Part shown: one piece after another, positions 49,661-62,947 of the stretch
Position numbering within the stretch: the stretch's first letter is position 1
Layout: each line of letters begins with the position of its first letter
NCBI GenBank assembly: GCA_008508345.1
Contig: QNGE01000287.1
Span: 62,001-126,000 of the forward strand
Source: Paragonimus westermani
Lineage: Eukaryota; Platyhelminthes; Trematoda; Plagiorchiida; Troglotrematidae
Direction of reading: 5' to 3'
DNA length: 64,000 nucleotides
Position numbers and translations under genes: made by a program
The notes under the pieces: model-generated
What the model saw: only the letters and a program-made list of their open reading frames with translations
What the model was told of the DNA's origin: nothing
Databases searched by the model: none

Positions 49661-52600
49661 AAGTGGGACAACCGATACGTCGTAGACTACGTGAGTGGTC
49701 ATATTTTTCGGGAGGTGATAGACCAGTGAATTCATGCATCGCTTGGCATGTGGACATCTATACCCTGACACGAGTAACTGTGATTTAACACGTACAAATA
49801 TCCACTTAATTTCTGACTGCTGTTGTGGGTAAGTATTTCTAGAAACAGTATGTCTCATACTAGGCTATTTCTTGTATTTTTCAATGGGAAATTGTTAGAC
49901 TTTTTCATTTTCGTGCTAACTTATCGAAACAATTGAAACTTTTTGGAAGTGCATCTATTATATGGGGCTGACACAGAATACCAGCTTCTTCGAATGACAT
50001 AATTCTGAAGAATACTTTGGCGGAAAAGGTAAGATTGCAGAAAACCTGGCAGTGAACTCATTGAGACGTCTTTTGATTTTGGGAAAACGGCTGGAAAATG
50101 GCTTGAAGCTGAAACGTAGATGTGGATTCAGAAATGCTCCACATTAAGGAACTGAGTACTCTCAGTTACTTCGACTTACAGAGCTATCCCGATAAATTAG
50201 GCGAAAATAAATAGGCAGCATTATGCCAAAAGATATATTAAAGTGTACTGCAAAGTATTCCTCCGTAATATTTTTGCCAAACGGCTTGTGCATTTCGGCT
50301 GAAATAAATGTGAACTAAGTTCTCTGGAATGAGAAATTTGTTTTGATTGTTCAGTTTGACTCTGCTGTATTTGGTAGGGAGCACCAAAACGGGGGGTTCT
50401 TTCGACCGTTAAGTGTGCACAAACACAGGTAACTGGATCTCGTACTAAGAACATCAATTGGTTGACTGTCACACAGAATACTTTATCAGTGACACAGTCA
50501 ACTGGCTTAAGGTACCGGACTAAACAATATATGCAAATGTAAATAAATGGAATCATTTGGAAAAAATTTGCCCCCTCTGTGTCAAGTTCATTTAGCAGCC
50601 TGCGGCCATCTTGAGACTTGGCCGATGATTGGGGGCGTAAAAAGCGATAAAAAGCACTGGGATGTGAATATTACCGCCGGTTAACTTAGTTAACTGGAAA
50701 GTAAGAAAGTCAGTGAAGAGTGACGAAAACTTGCAAGGAAGTTTATACTGATTCATCTTCGACCACAATCCATCTCTTTTATTCCACGATGTACACAGCT
50801 TGATGTTGCACGTTTTAGGTCCGCTGTGTATTTATTCGGTAATTAGTTTTAATTGCATCCCTTCCATTCACTTCTCAGCTGGGCCTTGCTTCATTATTCA
50901 TACGTTTCTGATTATCTGACCTTTATGGGAACCGTAGTGCGGACGACGATGATACTTTCATCACACCAGATTTCCAAAACATGCAAGTCCCTAACTTCCT
51001 ACACGTTAAAAAGCTTCTACGTGAAACTATATTAGCAATGAATTGTACAACACAGCTTACATTTTGGTTACACTTTAATGTAGGCTTAGCGGAATCAACT
51101 TACAACAGCTTCATAATGTGTAACAGGAACTGCTCAACCACATTTGCAGATCGCAGGTGAAAAACTAGTCAGCGCTCCTCAGTTTCTGAGGATCGATCGT
51201 AAAATTCTAATTCACTGACTTTGGAAAGTAAACGATATTTGGAAACTCACTTTTCCTGTGTTATTCTGTGCTAAGCATTTTTGGGCAAATGAATAAGTTT
51301 ACTGTTTTTTCACCTGTTTGTTCATAAAAATGAAGTGTGATACGCGAACACAGTTTTGGGAAAGTTTGTCAATTTCCGTGATATTGCATACCACTGAGTT
51401 CAAGCTGTACACAGTGGTACTGATTTTATTCATCGAGTAATCATGCATGACTCCTCTAACATTAGATTTAACAATGCGCAACCTGATCTGAATGCAACAT
51501 AAATTCATCGGACTTCGATTTGTACTGGTGTTACAATCGATATATACAAAAAATCAAACATTGTGAGGTTTATCAGCCCTCACATGTTAACATCCATGAC
51601 ACACAGTAACATGAGTAATCTGAGCGCGTTATTTAGTCGATGCCAAGCTACAGCTGCAATGTCCATGGATATAAAATCCATTTACACATCCACAAAATTT
51701 CAAAAATTTACTGAATAACAATGCTTCGGTGCCACAAAACTGAAATGACCAACAATTCACTCCATAGTTCATTTTGGGCAACGTACACTTATTAACAACA
51801 GTGGGGTTTTGGTCCACTCCGTAACACAACAGTCGCCTAAAGAACTCACGGGCAACACGGAGGTAGTCATTGAGCACTGAAAAAATGCCTCCTAACAGAC
51901 TTCAGCGTAATGGTATTTCGGTTTGTGATAGTCATATATATTTGACTTAGTAGTCATCGATGTAATACTGAAGTCCAATTGACATACTAGAAGACAAGAG
52001 CAAGCGAATGAATGTATTGACGGTAGACGCTAATGCCATATAGTGATCGGCTATAAAGGATCTTTTTTCGTCCCCTGGCTATGCAGCGTGATATTGTGCA
52101 CTTTGATGCGAATTGTGACAACTAACTACATGAGTGAAGAAAATAATTCTAAAATCAGTTTACGATCAGGTGTTGAGATACCATTGGAAACGATCATTAT
52201 TTACCAGTTGGTCCAATAATTTCCTATGAATTACTTAAATTTTAACCTCAATTTTGCCTGAACAGCTCATACTACAGTAGTGCACGTATCAAATATCAAC
52301 TTTCAAGCTCAGATTTTGCACGTTTGCTAAAATTTCTGAGTTACACAAACGATCCTCAATAGGTAACATTGAGCTTAATTTCACAGATCGTCTTGGATGC
52401 AATTTTCCTTAGGATTTTATCTGACAAAAGAAGTTATTCGAGGTCGTTTGCTGTAATGAGTTCACACTAAACCTTGTCTGTTAAAACTGCGGTCAACCGA
52501 AACATCCGAACTTAACTCAACGATTACCAGTTGTTACTAACTCGACTTGACGAACGGCTGGATCAAGCCGACAGGCTGACAGCTATGTAGGATTGAACGC

Positions 52601-53979
52601 CAGCAGTTTCCGGTATGGCAACTGAAGACCGTCGTTCTGGGTAGCAGATCAATACCGGGAGAAATCGGACTAATGCAAGGTATTGCCGACAAAAATTAGA
52701 ACATGGTCCATAAAACAAGAAGGAAGACATCGTTTGAGGCACGTTAAGCATTATTTTAATGTGCTACCTCGTGTTAACGGAGCATTCATTAACAAAACAA
52801 ATATTATATGGGGGCTTTTTAACACGCTGTTGAAGGAGTTATTCACGTCAAACGTTTCGATAGAACGTATCAGTTAACCTGCTAACATCCAAGAGAAAAC
52901 TGACAAAGATTGTAAGCACTTTAATCTCGAGCAAATTTCCGACGAAATGAAAAAATTGGTGAACGCCTCGCTTGGTTTGCCCATACATGTTTTTCATGGC
53001 ACGATAAGGCTGAATAAGTGTTCCTAATGCTAAATGACCCACAGCTGTGACATGCTGACTCCTTGATTAGTATGAGCACGGCGATAAAAGGGTTTGGCTG
53101 AAACTGTAAATTTTAGATTCGTAGCTTCGGTGGGTTGCATTTAAATCCCAAATAACCCACTGACATTTTTACGGCAATACTTGATTGGTTTTCCAAAGGA
53201 CCTTCTATAAAAGCAGAATCCTCTTTATATACTTCATTTTTTAGCCATTTTACAGCATCCAAACACTGGCAAATTAAAAGCTTCTGCCGGGCAGTCATGA
53301 ATTATATGTAGTGTTGCCTGTTGTCACACCGCAGATGTGATAATGATCGAAGTAATCAACGTAACACATTCATTCTACAGTCATCCGAATCGATATGGTT
53401 TAAAGTGAAATTTTGCAGCTTGTTCTAACTACCTGGTGCATGTGCTTCTTTTGACTCCGAGTTTAACTGGGTCCACAATCACCACCTCGTCACTGGGCGG
53501 CTGTTGACATGTTGGGGGTGACTCTGGTGTAGGCAAACAACATTTGAGTGTCGATAGAAATTCTTAAAACGTCCACTGAATATCAACAGTAAGGTGACTA
53601 AATTTGCTCTTAATGTCAAGAAGTGAAGTAGTCTCATTTTCCTGTCTTACCTGTTAAACATTATATGCGATGATTAGGGCGAAATCTTCATTTTTTATTC
53701 GAAACTGCTAGCAACTAGATAACACACGGTGAGACCAAACGTCCAACGTTGCCGTCATTGAGGCCGGTAGGTATTTCAGTTCTATAATACTGTACAGTTA
53801 GTGTAACTTCTTCAAAGTTATGTATCCAGACATTTTGTCAAATGCAATTCAGTTCGCTTATGATATCGGATTAACCGGAAAACTGATGGAGCTAGTTTAC
53901 TGGCTGAAAGCTAGGATAGCAAATTTGCTTTGTGTATGGTTAGTCCAGCAGAATATGGCACGAAGGGATTTTGAGAGAA
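49661..53979. other. non-coding DNA, nothing recognised
   Basis: Short frames only, no motif, repeat or RNA gene seen. Confidence 0.4.
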
Positions 53980-53990
53980 AGGATGAAAAT

Positions 53991-54614
53991 CTCTGATGGT
54001 TGGGAGCAGTGATGGTGTTGTTCGTAGCTCAGGTTGATGGTTTTGGTATTGATATGTTCGCCGAACTTGGCATTTAGGTAGCAAACGTTTCATAACTAAG
54101 CGAGATGACGCCACCAGTGTGTAAGTGTTTCACCGTATACTTTGAGCGTGGAGTTCGGTAAAGTTTGAGGGATGCCTGCTGTTATATAGTAGAGTGAGCC
54201 GACCTGTTGACCTGAATTCTGGTTGGTCGCTTTCCGTCGTGTTTTACCTTTGACTCGACCCACCATCGGTTGATTTTGTCGCACTTGAACTTCGACTTGA
54301 TGTTCGATTGGTTATTCTCTGGAGTCCTTGAGTTGGAGTCTAGTTGGCTGCTTCCTGTCGTTACCGCATTTTGATATCAAAACCGACTGGTTTTGATTTG
54401 ACCGGATGTGTCATCTCTTCGTTTTCGAATTCCGTCCGATTGGTTATCCACTGTCCTGTTTTGAATTTGGTCTGATCAGTTCAAGTTGTTCCTCTTGGGT
54501 TCACCGGTATTTGGGCTTGATGGCGTTTACGTCTCCTCAAATGCTTGGTTTGCAATTGTTCATAGATTTTGTCCTACTTGATGTGTTCGTTGATTAAACC
54601 GGTTGATGAGTACC
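53991..54614 (-). mobile_element. 5'-truncated Penelope-like element (family B) with 11-bp target duplication
   Basis: AGGATGAAAAT at 53980-53990 is repeated at 54615-54625 and brackets the copy. On the minus strand the element starts inside the nuclease-downstream region (TCATCAACCGG, matching 42725 onward). It runs through the basic tail (VRQNQPMVGRVKGKTRRKATNQ in the frame 54284-54096), a TATATAACAG motif near 54180 and a hammerhead-like core (54087-54117). It ends at CCCAACCATCA. Compared with the 42.4-kb copy it carries about 130 extra bp (54365-54490) made of degenerate repeats around CCAATCGG and AATTCGAAA. No nuclease core remains. Confidence 0.8.
54087..54120 (-). ncRNA. hammerhead-like core in PLE, degenerate
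   Basis: On the minus strand CTGGTGG, a weak hairpin and GAAAC occur in that order. The GTTTGC/GCGAAC stem III candidate follows. It differs from the consensus CUGANGA at two positions, so this copy should be inactive, but it supports the alignment of the motif across three copies. Confidence 0.35.
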
Positions 54615-54625
54615 AGGATGAAAAT

Positions 54626-55433
54626 TCGTTGCATAAACGAATAGCTCTTTAAGTACCAAGGCGTATTCTTCCGAAAATTGTTGCGTTTTGTAAAGTCCGT
54701 TTGATTCTGAGAAGTCCATTAAGGTAAAATCTGAATCAGCTAAAGCACTCTGTTCACTCAGTGGTTAGTATGTTCAGTCTGTTAGCGAACAGCAGTGTAA
54801 ATGTGCAGGGAATGAAAGCTCTCCGGACAATCTCACATGGAGAAGAAACAATGATGGTCTTCGAGCAAAATGTTCGTTTATTCCGGACGTATTTCTTAGC
54901 AATAGCTGTTGGACAAATATGTGGCGGGGTTAAATTAGAAATAACTAAGCAGGTTGTTTGACACCGCTCGTGTAGTAGCAAAGTAATGTAAATTCTAAAC
55001 GACTTCGTGTGGTGAAAAGTGAGGTGGAAATTAATCAGAAACTTACATCATAGAGTTCATTCCGAAATGCGGCTGAATATACACGTACCTGCTGCAACCG
55101 TAAATTTATAAGCATCGTTATGTTCAAGGTTCCCATGGTTGCACAAGATAGCTTGCTGGGAAGTGTTCACCTCAAGCTTCTCTTCTGAATGATCTAGAAT
55201 ATCGTCCTTTTCCTCAAGTTACCGAGGAAGTTCAATGGGCCACATTTCATTTTTTTGATTACTGATTGGTGTTTTATTGAAATTGGGCTTCGGCCAACTG
55301 TTGGTTGGGTGTTAGTTTGTTTCAGGAGAAACTGCACGAAAAGTACAACCCTCAAAGTTGAGATCACAAAACCCGTTAACTTGTTGACCGGTATTTTAAT
55401 TACCGATGACTAATAGGAGATTTTGTTTGGGTA
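54626..55433. other. non-coding DNA, nothing recognised
   Basis: Two overlapping frames on opposite strands at 54754-54981 are within chance length. No motif was seen. Confidence 0.4.
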
Positions 55434-55618
55434 AAAGTTGAACATCACTCAAAATTGATCGCAGCTCTTGCATGACAATAGACATTCCGATCAGCCCCTT
55501 TCACAAAGGAGTACTAGAGTCGAGTTTTGTTCTTAGTAGAGCTCGTCAGTAGTGCATATGGTTACTAGGGCTGGGACCAGAAATCTGGCAACCCTGTTGA
55601 CCACTCTGTCATTTATCT
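55434..55618 (-). repeat. tRNA-derived SINE, minus-strand copy
   Basis: The inverted SINE order is clear: AAGTTGAACATCACTCA, TTGATCGCAGC, AGTACTAGAGTCGAGTTTTG, GAGCTCGTCAGTAGTGCATA, then a decayed B-box and A-box region ending near CTGAAATTAGG. Full length, moderately diverged. Confidence 0.75.
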
Positions 55619-55784
55619 GAAATTAGGCACGACTGTATCATTACACGTGAACTTTCGGCCACGTTCGCTTGGGAACAGTGCTCTGATTGCCTGATACCGT
55701 TGACAGGAAAAACAGTAACTGTCCCGTTAACTCTGGTCGAGTCTAATGAAAAGTGATCGAAGTATTGGCCAAAATATTTTCTCA

Positions 55785-55885
55785 AAAGCTTGGCCGGAGT
55801 TCTACTCCTGACCCTGGCGAGGATATGCACCACTGGCCATTTCTAGCAAAGGCGAACTTCGAGTCTAGTGTTTGTTGTAGGTTAG
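55785..55885 (+). repeat. tRNA-derived SINE, partial plus-strand copy
   Basis: It begins in the B-box area (GGCCGGAGTTCTACTCC), then AGGATATGCACCACTG, then CGAACTTCGAGTCTAGTG. It lies 167 bp from the oppositely oriented copy at 55434-55618, again head-to-head, but both are too diverged to be called a recent pair. Confidence 0.6.
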
Positions 55886-55889
55886 TGTG

Positions 55890-58800
55890 TTTCAGAGTAA
55901 ACCCTCTTTCCGTGTTCAAGCCTATCGACCTGTACAAACGCTTGTGTTGCTTATGGGTATTAAAATTTATGCGTTTTACTTGTTGTTTACTTGTAGTTTC
56001 ATTTGATCAACCAAGCACTCTGCTAGAACAAAGTCAGTCTGTTTGCAAAAGTCCATAACCGGTGTAATGAGCCTATGTTGATCGTACTCACACAGTCCCC
56101 AACACTTTCCATCATAGTGTTCCACCATTAACCACCAACACATTTCACCACCGAGAATTTGAGAGATTCCATATTGCATTGTGAGGTGGGCAGGCAACCG
56201 CGATCTGAAACCTTCTCCAACAGCTAGAAGGCAGCAGGTAATCCACGTGGCCGGGTTGCCTCTAACTGAATGTAAAATTTAGCGCAAACCGAAACTAATC
56301 ACATTATCACTGAACATTTTGCAACATGTTTAATAACTGAGCTTTATTACGCCTAAGCTGTTCAAAGTTCCATTTTCTGTTGTCAGTTCTTCGAATAGCA
56401 AGAGAAAGCAAGTACGTTTCAGGTCAAATTTTAAAAAAAATTGAGACGCCCAATTGTAACAGAAACCACTTGAAATACCTTAATATTGCAGCGAACTTGT
56501 TACATTGCATCCCAAAACCCATTCTAAGAGGGTTATACCGTTTAATTTTGTTTTTTGAATGAGTAATAAAATAAGTTTCTGTTTAAGAAATTTTCGAAGG
56601 GATAAACACTTTTCGTCGGTGTTATGAAATGTTGAGTGGTAGCTTGGTATCTCATTCAGAATGTTGCACATTGTTCAACAAAGTTATTGTTGTGGCCTTT
56701 GTGAAAGCACTACAAAAACGTTCAGTGCCCTCTAAAAGTCTAATGTGGTGCCAGGTAGGCATCAACTGGTACCAAGTAGTATCAAGTCTAGTGGGTATCA
56801 AAAATACTTGAATGATGCGCTCTATAAATTTGACTGGAAAATGACTTTTACGGATGGTAGTCAGGCGCACAAGGAAGCGTACAGACAGACACACGTACAA
56901 GCGAACATAGAGAAAAAGCTGATGCGCGTGTATTGTAAGCATAAGCTAATTCTGATGGGTATTCCTGGAAAAAATGACTTTCGGTTATGTTGTCTGGTCG
57001 ACTACTGAAACCTGCTCTGTACACGTTTTCAAAATCTGTCAGAATATACCGTCTCCTACTAAACATCTAAGAGCACGGTACGATATGTTCAAAAACAGAT
57101 GACTACAAAACAGTTTGCTTCACACTTTACCCTTCGAAATGTTTAGTTACATGTTCGATAACCATAAGTGATCGAATACCAGTCAAATTTAACGCCATCC
57201 TTCTCATGGAGGTAAACATCCTAGAGCAGGTTTTTGGAGGAAATTGACAAAGTTTTTTCTTACTTTGCAGACGAAGCTGTCAGCAGGTGTTACTGATATT
57301 CAGCCGTTTTATTTTTCTCGTCGGTGATTCTAAACTTGTAGAAGAGATTGAGTAACCCTTTCCCGTTCAACTTTCCGATGTTATTGGTAACTGGTGTTAA
57401 CAACACAGCCAAATATTGTCCACCAAAGCTGATCGGACTACTCAGACAGTACTCATAGAGGGCTGTAGTTAGAGAATTAGCTACGGTTGAGGGCTAAATG
57501 AAGCGACATTTGCGTGACAAACGTCTTGACAAGATAGGATCATTTGACGTTTACTGGCGCAAAACTGTGGGTAAAAGTGCATAGTGTCCACGATAACTGA
57601 AACAGTCCTCCTCGTTGTGTGGTATCCTTCGGTCAACAGTAAATTAGGTGCCCTGAGTACATACCCCCATGTCAGCGGAATACATCATGTGTTTTACTTT
57701 CAATGAATCCTGTGTTTGCAATGTGTTTGTTATAGAACAGTACTTCACAAGCAGCACTTTATTGGCTGTGGGCTAGCGTTGCAAAATGAAACTCTCAGCA
57801 GTTCTTACCGAACAAACACACTCAACGAAAAAATCCGGTACCACTTCAATGATTGAACAGTTTATAAACTAATTTGTCGACTAATTAACAATTATTTGGT
57901 CTAGCCCACCCTTGTAGCCAAGAATCAAACCGCTCTGATAATGTGAAGGACGCATTCAACCCAGTCATTTAGGCTTATCAAAATATTCTTGGTCTACCAC
58001 AATGTAACAAACTTAGCACATCAAGTGCATATTGGCGAACAGCAAGCAGATGTTGAATTATGCTGATAACTAATCGATTAACCTGAAACAGTGGAAGCTT
58101 AAACGTTGGTGTTGTACATTAAAATGATTTTTGTACTCACACATGCCCTTTGCTCCCAAATAATCTGAAGTGTCACGTAGTCTTATCGGCGATCAACATG
58201 TACATTGTTTTAACAAAAGGTAAACATATCTTATCGTCTGAACTGTGATTTACAACGTTCATTTGAGCGTACGAAGTGAGTGATTACGAACGGTTAAACC
58301 TCTCTCCGTCAGATTAGAACGTCGAACAACTATTTTGACCACAAAATTTCTATCAAGTAAGCAGACGGGTTTCACGGTTTGACATATTGGTCAGTGGAAT
58401 GCATGCACGTGTACATATATATTTGATAACTGGTATTTACTATTAAGCCATGGATTTCATTAGATAGTTTGCAATACGCTTAAACTCATTATTCCTTATA
58501 AAAATGCACTTTTCTGTCGAGGTTGTGATTGGGAGGTGATAACCTATAATGTATGTTGCACCTTTAAAGTTCCACTATTGACTGGCAGCAAGTGCTTGGC
58601 TGTTTACTTCAGTGAATTAAAGAAATTGTCACTGTGCTCCTGTTGATTTCAGCAACCTTCGATTAGCTCAGAAAATCAGACTAGAATGCCAAATTACTCT
58701 GTTCTCATTACGCGTTTTTAGCAAGTGGTTAGGTCACAGATTTGACTGTACGGTTAGAACCGTTACAATCCTTGAAAATGGAACATTTGAAATCATTTAA

Positions 58801-61800
58801 AGCAGGAATTATTTGTTTCCTTATTTGCTGAAATATAGTTTTTTGTGGTACGGTATTCGACGACTGGATAAAAAGATATCTTTAACGCTGCAGTTTCAAA
58901 AAACTGCGGTCTGAGCTGAACTCTAATGTGGGTTTTTTGTTGCTCACCATTTTGCATTCACCATATTTCAGATTTTTTATGAAACGTAATAAATACGAAA
59001 ATTTTGTCGTCACACATGTGGTGGTAGAATAAAAATTGAATTCTTGGACATTGAACTTAGTCACCTTGGTAATTTGTTTGTGAACGGGCAATGTAAATGG
59101 TTCTTTGCAAGTCGTGGAGGTATTCCAAGTGCCGATGAAAAATGAATGTACGTTCTAATGACTTTGAACATCTTATTTGCACTAACAATTCCTTAAACGC
59201 CAGCAGTCACTAACTTTCAGTTAAGCATATTTTGAATACGGATAATTGTTTTAATCAAATGTAATTTAAAAAATTTAACTCCAACGTTTTACAGAGATTG
59301 AACGGGTCATTTCTGTTTCGGATGTGTTTGCGTTCCCAGTTGTGACTCTTAGTGAGTACCCACACGTGGAAATTGTTTGATAATTTTCCCTAAGTATTTT
59401 GGTAAGTAAACTTAGGTTGTTGTTTTCTGCTGCAAAGAATTCCGTACTCATACGTAAACACGCAACTACTTCTTGGTGGTAAAATGTGTACAAAATGAGA
59501 GCCGTCGGTATAAGGGTCAGAAAAGAGAACAGAACGACTTCCAAAAATGAGAGAATAACGGTATCCTGATAGCAACGTTTTCACAAAGTGCCTAGATTTA
59601 ACTATCATAGGCGTGTAGCATAATAAAATGTTTCTTATTAGTTTGATAAATAACACAATAAGTGCTGTTCAATCGTGGCGTTCTTTGCAGTTTAGATTAA
59701 CCTCTCCGCCTCCCGGTCATTTCCTTATGCTCGCCTACACAAATTTTACGATCTTAGTAATATGTTAGAATATTTTGACGAACGCGTATGGACAGTGGTG
59801 CTCAGATGTTTTGCTGTCCTAACGCAATTACATGAACCCCTTTAAGTGAATCTCTCTGTAAATGTGTTGAAATGGTCTCATGTTTTTATGGGCTCATAAT
59901 GCACAAGAGGCCATCCCACAGGATATCATGACGTGTTTTCTCACTTTACTATTCGATACCATTTGAGAAACTAACCTTTAAAATCTAGTGGTGTGGAGTA
60001 TTCCAAAGCTACAGTGTGTTTCCTAACGTTGATACGCGTCTTCTACGTACGTCTGTATATCCGTTAAAGTTCTGGAAGTGCCAGCTTGCCAAAGGGATGG
60101 TTAAAATGTTAACGTAACATTTACCGATTCGCTGTGTGAATTTGTAAAAACAATACCGACTGTATAATCATGTCTGACAAGTAGTCCACGGACTGTCATC
60201 TTGCAGTCAGCTGAACAATTTTGGAATCGCTTTTAGTTTTCACGTGCGCTAAAAGTTGGCCACCTCAATGGTGGAGGAATCTCTCTCGTCAATATTTGAA
60301 TAAAAAATCGAGGTTCTTTGTAAGCGAAATGTCAGCGCATCATTTAGGCTGAGCCTATTCTTTTTGCAAAATAGTTTGTAATCAGTCGCTCTCATGATAT
60401 CGTTGGTACATAATGAAATAATCATCCTTCACTTAATGGTCTTTCGTTGAGTGCTTAAAGCGTGTTTAGCACATCGTTTTCATGATTCGCTTAAGTACGT
60501 TTCATTTCAAAAATGACTACCTTTGTCGTATGCTTTCTAGACAATGCTGAGGCCAATCTGATAAACAACCGACATCTAAAAATATTCAAGAACATTTAGC
60601 GCTTGGTTTACACTTTCATAACTATTCCTAGCCAGTTTTCTATATTCCTGTATAAACCACTAAACTTCAAGTTTTATAAATGTCTTACGACATATATATA
60701 CATTAATAATGGAAAGCGGAATGTAACTAAATGACTAAACCTTAAATGGCGGTCCGAAAAATAATCACTGATCAGCTGAACCAAACAGATATAGAGGAAA
60801 TCAGAATGCGATTTGAAAAAATGCAGACGGCCTGAACCAGAAATCCTGTTCTGCTACTACACCAGCAATTGCTATACCAACAGTTTTAGCGCTTGCTGTT
60901 CGAAGATGTGACAGGCTTGAGCCACTGAAATATGTTAGCGGTTGAGCATTGTATCCTACTTAATATACCAGTGCGGAGGTGGAATAATTCATTCCGTATG
61001 TACATTAGCATGCGTAAAGTTACCAGTACCAGAGAGGCTCGATAGGTGTGCGTACATATTGTTCTGAATATGCTGTTAACTCATCAAAGCTGACATGAAG
61101 TCCAGAGGTGTTTCTCATGCTTTAGCAGTGCACATGTTCAGTAGACATTTGGTAGATTCAGCGCTTTACTACCGCAACGTTTGATATTGCCATATGTAAA
61201 ATTGCGTGAGATGGCACACCTATATTTATATGCAGAAAAATTAAACAATGTAGAACAAAAACAAATTTCTGGGTAGGTATAAAGCCTGATACAAATTTTG
61301 AAGAAAATTCACTGACTATGTCTTGTACTTTATCTTGCAAAATTGAACCTGCGTTATTGAATTTTGTTCTCTATTCTCAGTAGTTTGAGCGGATTGAGCA
61401 AATTTAAGCACAACAAACAAATCTTACACAGGTTTTGAATGAGTTATTAAGTCTAAAGTCAAGTGTCAGCCGTGAGTTTCCCTTAATGCTGGGATTTTCT
61501 TTCTACACCGGATCACGACTGTCCACACGCTGAAAGTTACATGTAGTTACGTCCACATGTATGCAACTGAACGTAACTAATAATTCAAGCTGCTTCATGA
61601 TAAGTGAAACACGTGGTTTTTTTTGCCGAGGTGTTTGCGAGTCAAGATAAACACTCAGAGGCGTGTTCTTACAGATAAACTTCGTAGGGGTTGAGCGCTT
61701 CTACAACATAATCACCAATATCCTGGTTGCTTTCTAACTGCCGCTGTTGTTGGTCTATGTTAGATGATATTTCACAAGCCGTAAAGAAGTCTTTATGATA

Positions 61801-62048
61801 GGAAATAAAGAAGGATAATCCAAGAAGGTTTGTACTGTTATTCACTTCGTTTGTGACTGGTGAGTTTATTCAGGTATTCAAAATAATGATTGACATCGTG
61901 TTGGGTGTTACCAGCAGGTGGTACGTAATCGAGTTTGTTGTACTTGCTTTTTTGCTATAACCTACCATTAAATGTTGTCTAAACTACCGTAAGCCTCTCG
62001 GTTCCTAAGCACCAAACTAATTATTCGGAAAAGAATAAAGGCTTAACA
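55890..62048. other. non-coding DNA
   Basis: No gene was recognised. A degenerate ~20-bp tandem (TGGTGCCAGGTAGGCATCAA-like units) occupies about 56748-56806. The rest shows only short frames. Confidence 0.4.
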
Positions 62049-62094
62049 TGCATCCTTTACTGATGGTTGGGAACAGTGGTGGTGCATCCTTTAC
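62049..62094 (-). mobile_element. minimal PLE terminal fragment with 12-bp flanking repeats
   Basis: TGCATCCTTTAC at 62049-62060 recurs at 62083-62094. Between them TGATGGTTGGGAACAGTGGTG equals the extreme 3' terminus of family B PLEs on the minus strand (compare 53994-54016). This looks like an extremely 5'-truncated insertion of about 22-23 bp. Confidence 0.55.
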
Positions 62095-62896
62095 GTCAGT
62101 AGCACCTTAACAGCAGTGAGCGAATTTTCATGGTGCATTATTTTAACGGAGACCGTTTAATCAATTAATCTATAAGGGGGAGAGAGTTTGACGGGTTGCA
62201 CATCATCAGCCACGTTAAAGTTGGATGATTACCTGCCGGTGTTTGAAGCACGACATCCGAGGTTTGAACAGGAACTGTTAAGAATCGATCATATTAACGA
62301 TAAAGCTGAGTTGACGATCTATTTCGAAACTTGTTAGACGAAACTGCAAATCCCGACTGCTTCAATTCTGAGTAGGAATAGCCAGTAAATTATTCTGAAT
62401 GGGTTTCTAGCATTTTATTGATTTCGTTACGTCTTTTTTCCTACCTCGCTTGCAAAAATCGCACGGGACGTATGCTATGCTGCTGCAAACATGCAAACGA
62501 TTTGGTTAAAATTAAATTCAGAACTTAACGATAATTGCTGCTTAAATTAATGTAAAATTGGACCATACCCGATCAACTGATGTTCTGTTATAATTTCGTG
62601 TTAATTGCTTCTATTACAATTAGTTCATTATATGCCTTCACGGACAAACAATCTTAGGGCCTTGTTGAACAACTTCCAAACGCATTTGTTTACTAGCTGT
62701 AATTCTGAACTCATAGGTGTAAGAGGTTTAGATCCATGAACCTAGTGCCCATACAGTTGAGCTTCTTTGGGTTGGTTGGCTGTCTCGGACAGTGTTTTGG
62801 AATCAATTAATTTTAACTTTTCTCTCCATATATACTCATAAACGTCAGTTCACGTGATAAAACGGTATCTTTGACTTAGGCTTTATTTACATTAAC
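62095..62896. other. upstream region of the KH-protein exon
   Basis: AT-rich, with no coding motif. It may be promoter or intron of the gene that follows; no TATA box or other element stands out. Confidence 0.4.
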
Positions 62897-62898
62897 AG
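62897..62898 (+). promoter_or_regulatory. candidate splice acceptor before the KH-protein exon
   Basis: The AG follows GGCTTTATTTACATTAAC, a moderate pyrimidine-rich stretch. It would give 49 nt of 5' UTR before the ATG at 62948. Transcription could instead start within the exon. Confidence 0.3.
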
Positions 62899-62947
62899 GC
62901 TTCTTTCATTCAACTGATCAAGAAAACTTGGTCGGCACCCATAGTTT

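Noticed and set aside
50080..50130. GAAACGTAG near 50.12 kb resembling the hammerhead at 32.3 kb
   Set aside because: No CUGANGA core precedes it, and the upstream hairpin is not convincing.
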